Shown: positions 16,702 to 23,893 of the stretch, in pieces
Layout of the letters: each line of letters begins with the position of its first letter
Position numbering within the stretch: the first letter of the stretch is position 1
Origin: CAZIPZ01 sp964541075
Lineage (GTDB): Bacteria; Acidobacteriota; Terriglobia; 20CM-2-55-15
Length of the DNA: 24,065 nucleotides
Assembly: GCA_964541075.1 (NCBI GenBank)
Contig: CAZIPZ010000037.1
Location: forward strand, 1 to 24,065
Direction: 5' to 3'
Program-made: the position numbers and the translations under genes
The notes under the pieces: model-generated
Databases searched by the model: none
What the model was told of the DNA's origin: nothing
What the model saw: the letters and a program-made list of their open reading frames with translations, nothing else

Positions 16702-18386
16702 AGTCTGTATCTCTCCACGGTCTTATTGAGTTGCTGCCCGAGCGCATTCAGATTTGTTGCCGCTTTTTCGAGTTGGCTGGTGCCGATGGCGGTTTGATCC
16801 GACGCCTGGCGAATGCTCTTCAAAGCCTGCGTCACCTGTTCGAATCCGATTTGTTGCTGATTCGTGGCTGCCGTGATTTGTTGAAATGCCTGAATACTTT
16901 CTTTAAGGCTTTCCGCCATATGCTGAATGGTGCGTTCGGCTACATCGGATTGCTTCTTTCCGGATTCGACACGCTTCACTACCTCCTCAGTAAGCATGAC
17001 GGAAGTGTTGATGCCTTTCTGGATATCGCCAAGAATCGTTCGAACACGCCCGGTCGCTTCCTTGGCTTGATTGGCAAGGTTCTTGATCTCGTTGGCAACC
17101 ACGGAAAATGATCTCCCGTGCTCACCAGCTGCAGCGGCCTCGATGGCCGCGTTCAGGGCAAGGAGATTCGACTGTTCTGCGATGTCGTTGACCGTGGAAA
17201 TAATCATGCCCACCGCCTGAGTCTTCTCACTGAGTGCGACGATGTTTTCTGCAACAGCCTCGGATTGTTCCTGTATTGAATCCATCACCTTGTTGGCGGA
17301 CTGTACAGCATCGATTCCGACATTCGTGGCGGTGGCGGTGGCTTCCGCGGCGGAAGCTACTTGAACGGCTCTGTCGGATACCTGGGAACCTGACTGGCTG
17401 ATCTCCTCCATCATTGCAGTGGTTTCCTGAACTGCGGCTGCTTGTTCGGTAGTGCTTGCCGCTTGTTCTTTTGTGGAAGCGAGAATCTCTGCGACCGAGG
17501 CGCTTAGCGCTTCAGCGCCCGCTCTTGACTGGCTGACGTTCTCGCGGAGGCTGTCGAGCATGTCATTGAAGATGAGACTGAGTTGCCCGAGTTCGTCCGT
17601 TGTTGAAATAGCGAGTTTCTCCTGCTGCAGGTTTCCCTCGGAGATGTGCAATGCCATTCCAGTCAGACCGGTCACCGTCTTGCGCAGGCCGCCCACAAAG
17701 ACGAGAGAGAACATCACTCCGATTGCAGTGCCCGCGAATCCAAGGCCGGCAGCCACGTTCGCAGTTGTTATTTCATGTTGTTCCGCAGTGATTGCAGATT
17801 CCTGTGCAAAGCCATCGAGATCATCGACAATCCTCTCGGTCTGCGAAGTCAGATCGTTTGCGGCCTTTTCAGCTTCGGCCGAGACGCGTTCCGCATCTTC
17901 GGTTCTGCTCGAGGCGGCTAGCGCGGCAGTCTGGCGTGCAAGATCAGTGAAGTCCCTATGGGTCTTTTGCAAGGCGCGAAGCTTATCGGCGACGCCGAGA
18001 TATTCCGAGTTTGTGCGAGCCGCCTGTTCAGCGTTCCGAAGGCCGCTTTCAATCGCCTCGCTTGTTTGGCGTTCGTGATCGTCAAATTCGCTAAGAGGCC
18101 GGCTTGCATTATTGTTCTGCCCACGGTTTTGTCTGAGCGCTCGCTCGAACGCGAGATGTTGCAGAAGCTGCTGCTCCTCAATCTCGTTGACAGTTTTCAA
18201 GATCGGTATTTCTGTATGTGCAAGTTCCTCAACCTCAGCGCCCACCCGAGAGATCATTCTATAGAGATACCCAGTAACAACGACGAGCAGCAGCAAAAAT
18301 GCGGCCGCGAGGACGCTTACCTTCTTAGCCAGCGTCCACCTGAGCACGAACTTGTTGTGACTGCCATTCCATGATGAACTTGTCAT
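16698..18386 (-). CDS. Methyl-accepting chemotaxis protein (WspA-like)
   Basis: The membrane receptor of the operon, 562 aa from the ATG at 18386. TM1 is about residues 23-44 (VLAAAFLLLLVVVTGYLY) and TM2 about 211-234. Between them lies a roughly 165-residue periplasmic domain of amphipathic helices, probably a four-helix bundle; the ligand is unknown. A HAMP domain (about 235-288) and the cytoplasmic coiled coil follow, with the hairpin SNLLALNAAIEAAAAGEHG. The residue equivalent to Arg388 of E. coli Tsr is Ala here. There is no C-terminal pentapeptide for CheR tethering. The frame extends to 18452, but AGGAG ten bases before 18386 and a start seven bases after the cheW stop favour the shorter form. 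The gene overlaps cheA by four bases, so receptor and kinase are made together. Confidence 0.94.
   Translation of the reverse strand: MTSSSWNGSHNKFVLRWTLAKKVSVLAAAFLLLLVVVTGYLYRMISRVGAEVEELAHTEIPILKTVNEIEEQQLLQHLAFERALRQNRGQNNNASRPLSEFDDHERQTSEAIESGLRNAEQAARTNSEYLGVADKLRALQKTHRDFTDLARQTAALAASSRTEDAERVSAEAEKAANDLTSQTERIVDDLDGFAQESAITAEQHEITTANVAAGLGFAGTAIGVMFSLVFVGGLRKTVTGLTGMALHISEGNLQQEKLAISTTDELGQLSLIFNDMLDSLRENVSQSRAGAEALSASVAEILASTKEQAASTTEQAAAVQETTAMMEEISQSGSQVSDRAVQVASAAEATATATNVGIDAVQSANKVMDSIQEQSEAVAENIVALSEKTQAVGMIISTVNDIAEQSNLLALNAAIEAAAAGEHGRSFSVVANEIKNLANQAKEATGRVRTILGDIQKGINTSVMLTEEVVKRVESGKKQSDVAERTIQHMAESLKESIQAFQQITAATNQQQIGFEQVTQALKSIRQASDQTAIGTSQLEKAATNLNALGQQLNKTVERYRL
16711..16716 (-). 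promoter_or_regulatory. Ribosome binding site supporting the TTG start of cheA
   Basis: GGAGAG nine bases before TTG 16701, inside the mcp 3' end. Together with the TTGA overlap and the intact Hpt domain right after it, it supports this rare start codon. Confidence 0.7.
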
Positions 18387-18393
18387 GCTATTC

Positions 18394-18999
18394 TCACTCC
18401 TGTGTGTCGCGACTTGATCGAGCCGCTTGCCGCAAAAAATGAGCGGGATCAATCAGCATCAACGTGTCCTCCGTTACGCCTTTTAGGTGTCGAGCCTTTA
18501 TCTCAGCGTTGTTGCGCCGGCTTGCGAGCACGGCTTCCGGCTGAAGATCGCGAACGCGTTCGATTCGATCCACCTTCAAACCAATCAGTGCGCCCTCTGT
18601 CCTCACCACCAACACGTAGCCTCCGTGCAAGTTATCCGATTCAAGGGTGAGAACGCGTGCGACGTTCAGCAACGGACAAATTTCGCCGCGCAGATTGATT
18701 AATCCAAGCAATTCTGCAGGCGATCCGGGTACGGGGGTGGGTCTCTGGTAGGGAAGGATTTCTGCAAGGTCAGTGAGTTCGATTCCATAACATTCCTTGC
18801 CGACCATGAAGACGAGGACAGAAACGGAGGCAGCTTCCTCCGCAACGTTTTTCTTGGCTAGTTGCTCCGCCCGTCTAGTGAAAAGTTCAAGGAGGTCCTC
18901 ATCACTGCGCGCCATGGTTTCACTTAAGGCGTTGGCGGAATGCCTCAGGCGGATTCGAACCGAGTCCCAATCAATGCGACGACTGTTGGAGCTGCTCAT
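18394..18999 (-). CDS. cheW: CheW-like adaptor with N-terminal extension (WspD-like)
   Basis: Couples the receptor to CheA at the membrane-proximal array. 201 aa, longer than a standard CheW (about 160), because an N-terminal helical extension of about 55 residues (with LLELFTRRAEQLAKK) precedes the CheW fold. That fold starts at SVSVLVFMVGKECYGIELTDL and continues with the SPAELLGLINLRGEICPLLNV motif at the conserved receptor/kinase contact. WspD proteins have a similar RRAxxLA-type extension, so I assign it to that slot. Its ATG overlaps the cheR stop (ATGA) and its end provides the ribosome binding site for the receptor gene. It is the second CheW in the operon. Confidence 0.92.
   Translation of the reverse strand: MSSSNSRRIDWDSVRIRLRHSANALSETMARSDEDLLELFTRRAEQLAKKNVAEEAASVSVLVFMVGKECYGIELTDLAEILPYQRPTPVPGSPAELLGLINLRGEICPLLNVARVLTLESDNLHGGYVLVVRTEGALIGLKVDRIERVRDLQPEAVLASRRNNAEIKARHLKGVTEDTLMLIDPAHFLRQAARSSRDTQE
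18397..18401 (-). promoter_or_regulatory. Ribosome binding site of the chemoreceptor gene
   Basis: AGGAG ten bases before ATG 18386, formed by the last codons of the upstream cheW. It favours this start over the upstream ATG at 18452, which lies inside cheW. Confidence 0.65.
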
Positions 19000-20414
19000 T
19001 TTGCCATGAGCCCCATTTGGATTTTGATCACATCCTGAAGTTCGCCCGCAGTCATGCCATCCGCTTCTTCAAAAACCACCGTTTTATCCACCCGAGCCAG
19101 GATGCGTTGCGCATTCTTAAGAGACTGAAGAGCTGATGTCCGATCACCACGCTTCTGCAAGAGGAGAGCTAGATGGTAGTGACCCAACACAGAAGTGCGA
19201 TCCAAATAGATGACCCTGCGCATGGCTTGCTCGCTCTCTCCTGCTCGTCCCATTTGGTCCAATATGAGGCCTCGAAGAAAGTGGATGGCTGGGTTCAGAT
19301 TCTTCTTGAACAGCGCCTCCTCACATTGCTCAAGGGCCTCTTTCCAGCGACCCTGATCCGCAAGTTGGCGAATTCCGGCGATGCTCTCGATAGATTTTTC
19401 CGGCGGATGTGCTTCAGGCGCAGAACCCGTGGGAATAGGGGGCAGCACTGGGGGCGTCCAGGTGGTCGTCGCGTCAAAGACGGAGGATGGCGGGACGAAA
19501 TTGTCTGCGGAAGGCTTCCAGGGAAAGCCATCGATGCTTCCGGCGCGTAAGGCGTCTTTCTGATAGAGAACTGCACCTTCCACGTTCACGGTGCGATAGG
19601 GCCTGAATATGTCGATGTTGACCTCAGCATGGCCGACCACGAGCCAGCCGCGGTCCACAAGACAGTCGTGGAATTTATTGATGATCTTCCGGATCAGATT
19701 CCAATCGAAATAGATCATGACGTTGCGGCAGACAATCAGGTCCAGCGATACGAGATCATGCAGTAGCGATGGAAATGGGTCATCCACCAGATTGTGGTAG
19801 TGAAAGGAAATCCAGTCCATGCACTCCGGTGTAAGCACCCAGAACTTGCCGTCCTTAGAAAACCAGCGATTCCTCTGCGCGTCGGGCGTCGCGCGCATAG
19901 CCCAATCCTCGAAACGGCCAAGCTTCGCGCGCTCAAGAAATTGTTCGTTGATGTCTGTGGCAATAATCCGAATGTCCCAACCGGCCAGTTGATGTGAGAA
20001 CTCCTGTTTCAGGAGAATCGCAATGGAATAAGGTTCAGCCCCGGTGGCACACCCGGCTGACCAGATCCGCAAGGAGCGCCCGGACGCATTGCGGCTAATC
20101 AAATCAGGCAGAATGACGTCGCGCAGCGCATCGAACTGTTCAGAATGCCGAAAAAAGTAGGTTTCGCCGATGGTCAGTTGTGCAATAAGCCGGCGGCGCT
20201 CAACTTCACCTTTCTGTCGATCGCTGAGGAGACGCAGATACTCCGCGCAGTTTCCGAGTTCAAGTTCCGACAATCGAGCGCTCACGCGCGAAGCGAAGTC
20301 CACATCTTTCTCGATGTAAAACGCCAGACCTGTGGATTGGATCACATGGCGTTTTAGGGCCGGATAGGCAGGGTCCTGAATCAGTCGCTCGGCGCAAAGC
20401 GGAGAGGAAGTCAC
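18996..20414 (-). CDS. cheR: CheR methyltransferase with C-terminal TPRs (WspC-like)
   Basis: Methylates receptor glutamates using S-adenosylmethionine. 472 aa. Residues about 15-85 are the CheR N-terminal helical domain (RLIAQLTIGETYFFRHSEQF); 90-285 are the catalytic domain with the SAM loop IWSAGCATGAEPYSIA (117-132), the acidic ATDIN (152-156) and CRNVMIYF (229-236). A Pro-rich linker (about 298-340) leads to two or three TPR units (about 345-440; AIHFLRGLILDQMGR, GHYHLALLLQKRGD). CheR with C-terminal TPRs is typical of Wsp-type WspC. The start is GTG at 20414, overlapping the first cheW stop as GTGA. TPRs may tether CheR to its receptor, which lacks the usual pentapeptide; that is inference. 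Confidence 0.95.
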   Translation of the reverse strand: MTSSPLCAERLIQDPAYPALKRHVIQSTGLAFYIEKDVDFASRVSARLSELELGNCAEYLRLLSDRQKGEVERRRLIAQLTIGETYFFRHSEQFDALRDVILPDLISRNASGRSLRIWSAGCATGAEPYSIAILLKQEFSHQLAGWDIRIIATDINEQFLERAKLGRFEDWAMRATPDAQRNRWFSKDGKFWVLTPECMDWISFHYHNLVDDPFPSLLHDLVSLDLIVCRNVMIYFDWNLIRKIINKFHDCLVDRGWLVVGHAEVNIDIFRPYRTVNVEGAVLYQKDALRAGSIDGFPWKPSADNFVPPSSVFDATTTWTPPVLPPIPTGSAPEAHPPEKSIESIAGIRQLADQGRWKEALEQCEEALFKKNLNPAIHFLRGLILDQMGRAGESEQAMRRVIYLDRTSVLGHYHLALLLQKRGDRTSALQSLKNAQRILARVDKTVVFEEADGMTAGELQDVIKIQMGLMAK

Positions 20415-20926
20415 GACTTGACCCTCTCAAGATCAAGCAACCTCTTCGATTCGAGACCTTGGAGCTCGGCTATCACGCTTCGTTCCCTCTCAAGCAGAAT
20501 GCGCTCCACTGAAATCAGATGCGCTACACCCGATTCGACTGGAATGCTGGCCTCTGTGCATCTGTTGAAAGAAGTCTTGTCCTCCAGCGGCAGCAGGCTT
20601 CCCGCAGGGGGTGTCCAGATCCGGCTCACTTGCCGAACCATCAGCGCCATGGCGGGTTTTTGCCTTAAAACGATTAGAGGCGTGTAGGCGTGGATGGACT
20701 GGTCGGGCAGCCCAAGCACCGCTGCCATTCGAATAACAACCACGGCGCGGCCCCTCAAATTTAGGATGCCCTCCAAAATGGAAGGCAATCCAGGCGGATG
20801 GGACAATGTGACCATCGCAATTATTTCGCTAACTTCGTCTGTGGGCAGAGCAAAGAGACGCCTCTCAACATCGAAGAGGACCAAGCTGCGTTCGCGAAGT
20901 GTCAGCTTGTTTTCCTGTATAACCAT
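20411..20926 (-). CDS. cheW: CheW-like adaptor (WspB-like), first gene of the chemosensory operon
   Basis: A 171-aa CheW-fold adaptor linking receptor and CheA. It starts with SLVLFDVERRLFALPTDEV, contains LPSILEGILNLRGRAVVVI (the conserved NLRG contact loop), and ends in a helix (LLERERSVIAELQGLESKRLLDLE). The ATG at 20926 is preferred; the frame opens further up at TTG 20953, and neither has a clear ribosome binding site. It ends in a GTGA overlap with cheR. A sigma70-like promoter with an overlapping inverted repeat lies 73-101 bases upstream. Being first in the operon, and unlike the second CheW in lacking an N-terminal extension, it matches WspB. Confidence 0.9.
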   Translation of the reverse strand: MVIQENKLTLRERSLVLFDVERRLFALPTDEVSEIIAMVTLSHPPGLPSILEGILNLRGRAVVVIRMAAVLGLPDQSIHAYTPLIVLRQKPAMALMVRQVSRIWTPPAGSLLPLEDKTSFNRCTEASIPVESGVAHLISVERILLERERSVIAELQGLESKRLLDLERVKS

Positions 20927-20994
20927 TGATTTGGCAATACAAAGTCTTGCCAACCAAAGCCAAGGTTGTCAAAGAGAAACCAAGCTATTGGCGG

Positions 20995-21016
20995 AATTAG
21001 AATAATTTATCTAATT
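20995..21016. promoter_or_regulatory. Inverted repeat over the -10 region, possible operator
   Basis: Perfect 7-base arms AATTAGA and TCTAATT separated by eight A/T bases. The repeat covers the proposed -10 box and part of the spacer, where a repressor would block transcription. It has no T tract and is too AT-rich to be a terminator. Confidence 0.4.
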
Positions 21017-21027
21017 GTTGTTGCCAA
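20999..21027 (-). promoter_or_regulatory. Sigma70-like promoter of the chemosensory operon
   Basis: On the minus strand TTGGCA (21027-21022, five of six -35 positions) is followed after exactly 17 bases by TATTCT (21004-20999, four of six -10 positions). Transcription would begin near 20992, about 65 bases before the first cheW ATG. Sequence-based prediction. Confidence 0.5.
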
Positions 21028-21380
21028 GGAGATGTCCTCGTGCCGGCTTGTATTTCGCAGCCGTTTCTATAGTGAACCGTTGGGCGACTGTCGGGTTTTG
21101 ATACGGTTTGATCAGGGCGCTTGTCGTCCGTATACCGCTGAAAAACAGAAGAAACGCGCAGTCATAATTGTTAAGGATGCAGGACGGGTGTCGGTTATCT
21201 TGACAAGGAACCTGCTCTTGGAAGCTGCTGGCTAAGCCATTAGTGCATTAATATCAATATCTTGCCTGGATATCGTATGCTTGGTGTCAAAATTGCAACG
21301 CTTGTAGGGCGTCTCCAGATCCGACGCTGTTTTTTGGCAATCGGTCGAGCGTTTTGAGGCTTTTGAGGAGCAAGGAATCG

Positions 21381-22190
21381 ATGGGCGCTACACTACGATC
21401 CGGCCTGTTTGTGCTGTTGGCGGTTTTCTTTACAGCGCAATCGGCCTCTGCCATACCGCTCCTGCAGTTGTATGCGGAAGGAGCGACCTACGACTCAACA
21501 ACGGAAAGCTGGGTTATCAGCAATTGGTCCGGCGCCGCGCCCATCACTATATGGGCGATCGCCAACATATCGGGTCCCGGAGGTAAGGGAACAATCTCGA
21601 ATGTGCGAATGTCTGTTGCGTATAGCTCCAGCTACAACCCGAACATAACGTTGACCCCCACAACAGCGACCGCTAGTTATGGAATGTTGGACACCTCGGT
21701 TCCTACAGGTACGGGTGGAACGACGGGTGTTGGCGTCGGAACCGCGGATGGTGGCTGGATTCAAACGGTGAGCGACGGCAGTGTTCCAACACTCTCTGAC
21801 GGGTCCTCGCTGCCGTCGCACGGTGAATATGGCGCTGGAGTGACGTGGCAGGAGTTCGGAATTGGAGATTTCGTTACTGCGGACTCGCTGATTGGCGACT
21901 TCATTAACTCCTTTCCTGGAACTCTCGTCAGTGGAGGACGAATCAATGCCTACCAGCTTTCACTCAACTCAGGCCTTGCGGACGGATTGACCCTGCATAT
22001 CGATTTATATGATTCGATCCAGACTGGTAGGAAGACGCAGGCCAAGTTTGCGCCTTTTTCTCATGACGGCACCGCGAATGTCCCGCCGCCGCCTCCTCCT
22101 CCCCCGCTTCCCGAGCCCGCGACAATTCTTTCCCTCGGAATTGGAATCCTAGGTTTGGTTGGCGCCGCGAGCCGAAAGAGGCTTGGATAA
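21381..22190 (+). CDS. PEP-CTERM sorting domain protein (choice-of-anchor N-like)
   Basis: A surface or exopolysaccharide-associated protein, 269 aa. A signal peptide spans residues 1-24 (GLFVLLAVFFTAQSASA, cut before IPLLQ). The middle is a Thr/Gly/Ser-rich beta domain beginning LQLYAEGATYDSTTESWV, which resembles the choice-of-anchor N group by recollection. A run of eight prolines (GC-rich DNA repeat at 22082-22110) leads to the C-terminal signal: PEP at 244-246, the helix ATILSLGIGILGLVGAAS and a basic RKRLG end. Such signals are processed by exosortase; no exosortase gene lies in the window. The start ATG has GAGGAG about ten bases upstream; in-frame TTG codons at 21354 and 21363 are less likely. 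A strong terminator follows 30 bases after the stop, so it is monocistronic. Confidence 0.9.
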   Translation: MGATLRSGLFVLLAVFFTAQSASAIPLLQLYAEGATYDSTTESWVISNWSGAAPITIWAIANISGPGGKGTISNVRMSVAYSSSYNPNITLTPTTATASYGMLDTSVPTGTGGTTGVGVGTADGGWIQTVSDGSVPTLSDGSSLPSHGEYGAGVTWQEFGIGDFVTADSLIGDFINSFPGTLVSGGRINAYQLSLNSGLADGLTLHIDLYDSIQTGRKTQAKFAPFSHDGTANVPPPPPPPPLPEPATILSLGIGILGLVGAASRKRLG

Positions 22191-22220
22191 TCAACGCCGG
22201 AATCTCTGTTTGCTTCAAAG

Positions 22221-22253
22221 GACCTCGTGATCTGACGGATCACGAGGTCTTTT
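22221..22253 (+). terminator. Rho-independent terminator of the PEP-CTERM gene
   Basis: Perfect 12-base arms (22221-22232 and 22238-22249, GACCTCGTGATC and its complement) around a 5-base loop TGACG, followed by TTTT. The convergent small ORF at 22290-22457 ends 37 bases further right, so the hairpin could also serve that gene, though the T run on the minus strand is weak. Confidence 0.92.
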
Positions 22254-22289
22254 GCGTTGATGCGGCAGGCGCCAGCGTGGGCTAGTTCG

Positions 22290-22457
22290 TTACGCCGCCG
22301 ATGGGGCGCGCATCCGACTCGCGCGCGCGGAAATTCCGTGCCGCTTCGAAAGAGCCTTCGTGAATATTCGGACGGCTCGGTGCAAGCCACAGATCACTGC
22401 AATCGGACCAAGGACGAGGATGATGACGAGTGCGTAAACTTGAAGCAGGTACCACAT
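22290..22457 (-). CDS. Probable small membrane protein, 55 aa
   Basis: Not recognised as a known family. The frame starts at ATG 22457, preceded by GGAG at seven bases, and ends at TAA 22290. Residues 2-24 form one hydrophobic helix (WYLLQVYALVIILVLGPIAV then ICG), with no charge at all; from residue 26 the tail is strongly basic (about 11 Arg/Lys in 30 residues, few acids). This is the layout of a single-pass inner-membrane small protein with its C-terminus in the cytoplasm. It faces the terminator of the PEP-CTERM gene. Overlapping frames on both strands look random in comparison. Coding status is inferred from the ribosome binding site and hydrophobic pattern only. Confidence 0.5.
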   Translation of the reverse strand: MWYLLQVYALVIILVLGPIAVICGLHRAVRIFTKALSKRHGISARASRMRAPSAA

Positions 22458-23033
22458 CTTGGATCTCCAAAATCAAGTTCCTGTTGTTTGTTTAAGCCTC
22501 GACCAGTCCTTTGGCTCGAGGCTCGTTCCACGCGAATCGTCATCAATGACTTAAGCGAACGCAAAATCCCTTTTGCTTTGGGAATCCGTTCCCCGTCCCT
22601 GGCTCGATCATCGTGGCGATATAGCAACGAGCACGCATCGTGCCATCAAAAATCAAAGGAATAGTTTCGGGCATGTCCTTGAGTTCAGGCACAGTGACAC
22701 GAAGGCGTCTAGAAAAATAACGCACAGAGCCGATCAAGTTGGTGGATCACATTCAAGTTTGTTGAAGCGATCGCGGCCGAGCATGATCAATGTCTTAGCA
22801 CCCACGCTGATACTGCCCGTTCACACGGACCGAGTCAGTTACAGAGATGCGCCACGTTGCTAGCGAGGACTCGAACGATAAGGACCCCTTGAACAGAACG
22901 TTGACCGTGGAGGAGGCTACGAAAAATTAAGAAATGGGGCGCGTAGACAGGTCGAAGAAGCCGCCGGATGTCGCGACGCTGAAGGGTTGCTTCTCAAACA
23001 GCCTTCTAGAGAGAAGCATAATGGATTCATAAA
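22458..23033. other. Intergenic region without a convincing gene
   Basis: About 575 bases. Short overlapping frames exist on both strands, but none has a good ribosome binding site or recognisable motif. A perfect 7-base inverted repeat, GCTTCTC and GAGAAGC (about 22989-23017, loop 15), has no T tract. The region may contain the promoter for the small ORF on its left; I cannot define it. It may also hold decayed coding sequence. Confidence 0.5.
22465..22468 (-). promoter_or_regulatory. Ribosome binding site of the small membrane protein ORF
   Basis: GGAG (within TGGAGA) seven bases before ATG 22457. It is the main reason, with the hydrophobic segment, to call this short frame a gene. Confidence 0.45.
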
Positions 23034-23723
23034 CTAGAACGTAGCTCCCTGTGTGGCTCCGTGCCGGGTGACTTGATCATACTGAGCGTCTTTGCTTTTG
23101 AATTGGTCCATCACAGAGCGTGCTGCGGCGTCCATTGTGGATCGTGTCGCTTCGCACGTCCTTTGCGGAAGAGGCCGCAGAGCTCGGATAGCGGCCAGGC
23201 AGGCAATTCCATTTTCTTTATGACCGCGTTCGTGTAAGAGCAACGCCCCAAAAAACCGGCGCCAAAGGGCAACCACCGGTGGACCCGCTGCACTCTCATT
23301 TGTCCATTTCGGCAAGATGGTCTCCACTGTAAGCGTGGTTTCGAGGTTGGTCACCTTGCATCCACTTTCCTCGCGTTCCAGGTTGTAACGCCACTCAATA
23401 TTCCAGTTCGTCCTTCCACCATATCTGTTGCCATCGTCGGCGGCAGGGCCTATACGATTGATGTTTTGCCGAAGCTCCGCTGGGGATGTTCCGCTGAGGG
23501 CGTAATAGCGGACATTTTCGATGGGTTGCTCAACAGGGGCCACCGCTTTTGGGCCTGTCGGACTTGTCGGTTTCGGCGCCTGTTGATCAGAGTTCGTAAC
23601 ATTGACCTTGCTTTCCACACTTCTCTGTCGATTGCGTTCGCGTCTGCCTGCATCGCCGAGCGATTGCGCCCATGCGTCTCCAAAAAGAAGAAGAACGAAC
23701 AAGACTAGGAGGCTACGGTTCAT
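23034..23723 (-). CDS. DUF922 domain-containing secreted Zn-dependent protease-like protein
   Basis: A predicted exported metalloprotease of the DUF922 family, 229 aa from the ATG at 23723. Residues 1-19 are a signal peptide (SLLVLFVLLLFGDAWA, cut before QS). A low-complexity Arg/Gln/Pro-rich spacer (about 20-65) follows. The DUF922 domain covers about 70-225: YYALSGTSPAELRQNINRIG, NWNIEWRYNLE, then LLLHERGHKENG, where H164-E165-x-x-H168 is the zinc-binding HExxH, and finally the family end YDQVTRHGATQGATF. Activity is predicted, not shown. The frame also opens at GTG 23744; the ATG is chosen because the signal peptide starts there. It is separated from the gene to its right by a strong terminator, so it has its own promoter. 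Confidence 0.88.
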   Translation of the reverse strand: MNRSLLVLFVLLLFGDAWAQSLGDAGRRERNRQRSVESKVNVTNSDQQAPKPTSPTGPKAVAPVEQPIENVRYYALSGTSPAELRQNINRIGPAADDGNRYGGRTNWNIEWRYNLEREESGCKVTNLETTLTVETILPKWTNESAAGPPVVALWRRFFGALLLHERGHKENGIACLAAIRALRPLPQRTCEATRSTMDAAARSVMDQFKSKDAQYDQVTRHGATQGATF

Positions 23724-23739
23724 GTGAACATTATCTTCG

Positions 23740-23768
23740 CACACCCTGTCCTCATACGGCAGGGTATG
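23740..23768. repeat. Inverted repeat just upstream of the DUF922 gene
   Basis: Arms CACACCCTG (23740-23748) and CAGGGTATG (23760-23768) pair with one mismatch around an 11-base loop. It lies 17-45 bases before the ATG, so it could be an operator or a leader hairpin. Evidence is symmetry and position only. Confidence 0.3.
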
Positions 23769-23830
23769 CGGTAAGCGAGTCCGTCTTCACCTAAGGATTT
23801 CCTGTTACAGACGTCCTTGGTGTGTTGAAG

Positions 23831-23871
23831 AAAAAAGACCCACGCTCCAAGAGTTCAAGCTTGGAGCGTGG
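23831..23871 (-). terminator. Rho-independent terminator of the right-edge PEP-CTERM gene
   Basis: Perfect 12-base arms (23840-23851 and 23860-23871, CCACGCTCCAAG and its complement) with an 8-base loop. On the minus strand the stem is followed closely by six T (A6 at 23831-23836). It sits 22 bases after the stop of the PEP-CTERM gene. Confidence 0.92.
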
Positions 23872-23893
23872 ATTCTTAAAGCATCGGAAGACC

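Larger units (their letters stand above)
20927..21380. other. Divergent intergenic region between the chemosensory operon and the PEP-CTERM gene
   Basis: About 450 bases. The left part carries the promoter and inverted repeat of the chemosensory operon. The rest (about 21030-21370) should contain the plus-strand promoter of the PEP-CTERM gene, but I find no box pair I would trust. TTGACA at 21200-21205 has no -10 partner at 16-18 bases. No RNA gene or credible small ORF was found. Confidence 0.55.

Noticed and set aside
20930..20975. Sigma54-type box or a TTGACA-based promoter close to the first cheW
   Set aside because: TGGCA and TTGC are spaced wrongly for sigma54, and the TTGACA here has no -10 box at 16-18 bases; the promoter at 20999-21027 fits better.
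20966..21235. 89-codon plus-strand frame in the divergent intergenic region
   Set aside because: TTG start without a ribosome binding site, overlaps the chemosensory promoter, and its composition is not protein-like.
21030..21370. Possible c-di-GMP riboswitch in the PEP-CTERM leader
   Set aside because: I looked for the conserved GEMM core and pairing stems and did not find them.
22257..22664. 135-codon plus-strand frame
   Set aside because: Starts inside the region just after a perfect terminator, has no ribosome binding site, is rich in Arg/Ser of random type and conflicts with the better small minus-strand ORF.
22543..22928. Minus-strand coding-like fragments in three frames (TTG-start 64-codon frame and two short pieces upstream) that could be a frameshifted pseudogene
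   Set aside because: No ribosome binding site or recognisable motif, third-position base use near 50 percent GC, and joining them needs at least two frameshifts. A translated search of the joined pieces would be decisive.
22980..23020. 7-base inverted repeat as terminator of the DUF922 gene
   Set aside because: Loop of 15 bases and no T tract on the minus strand.
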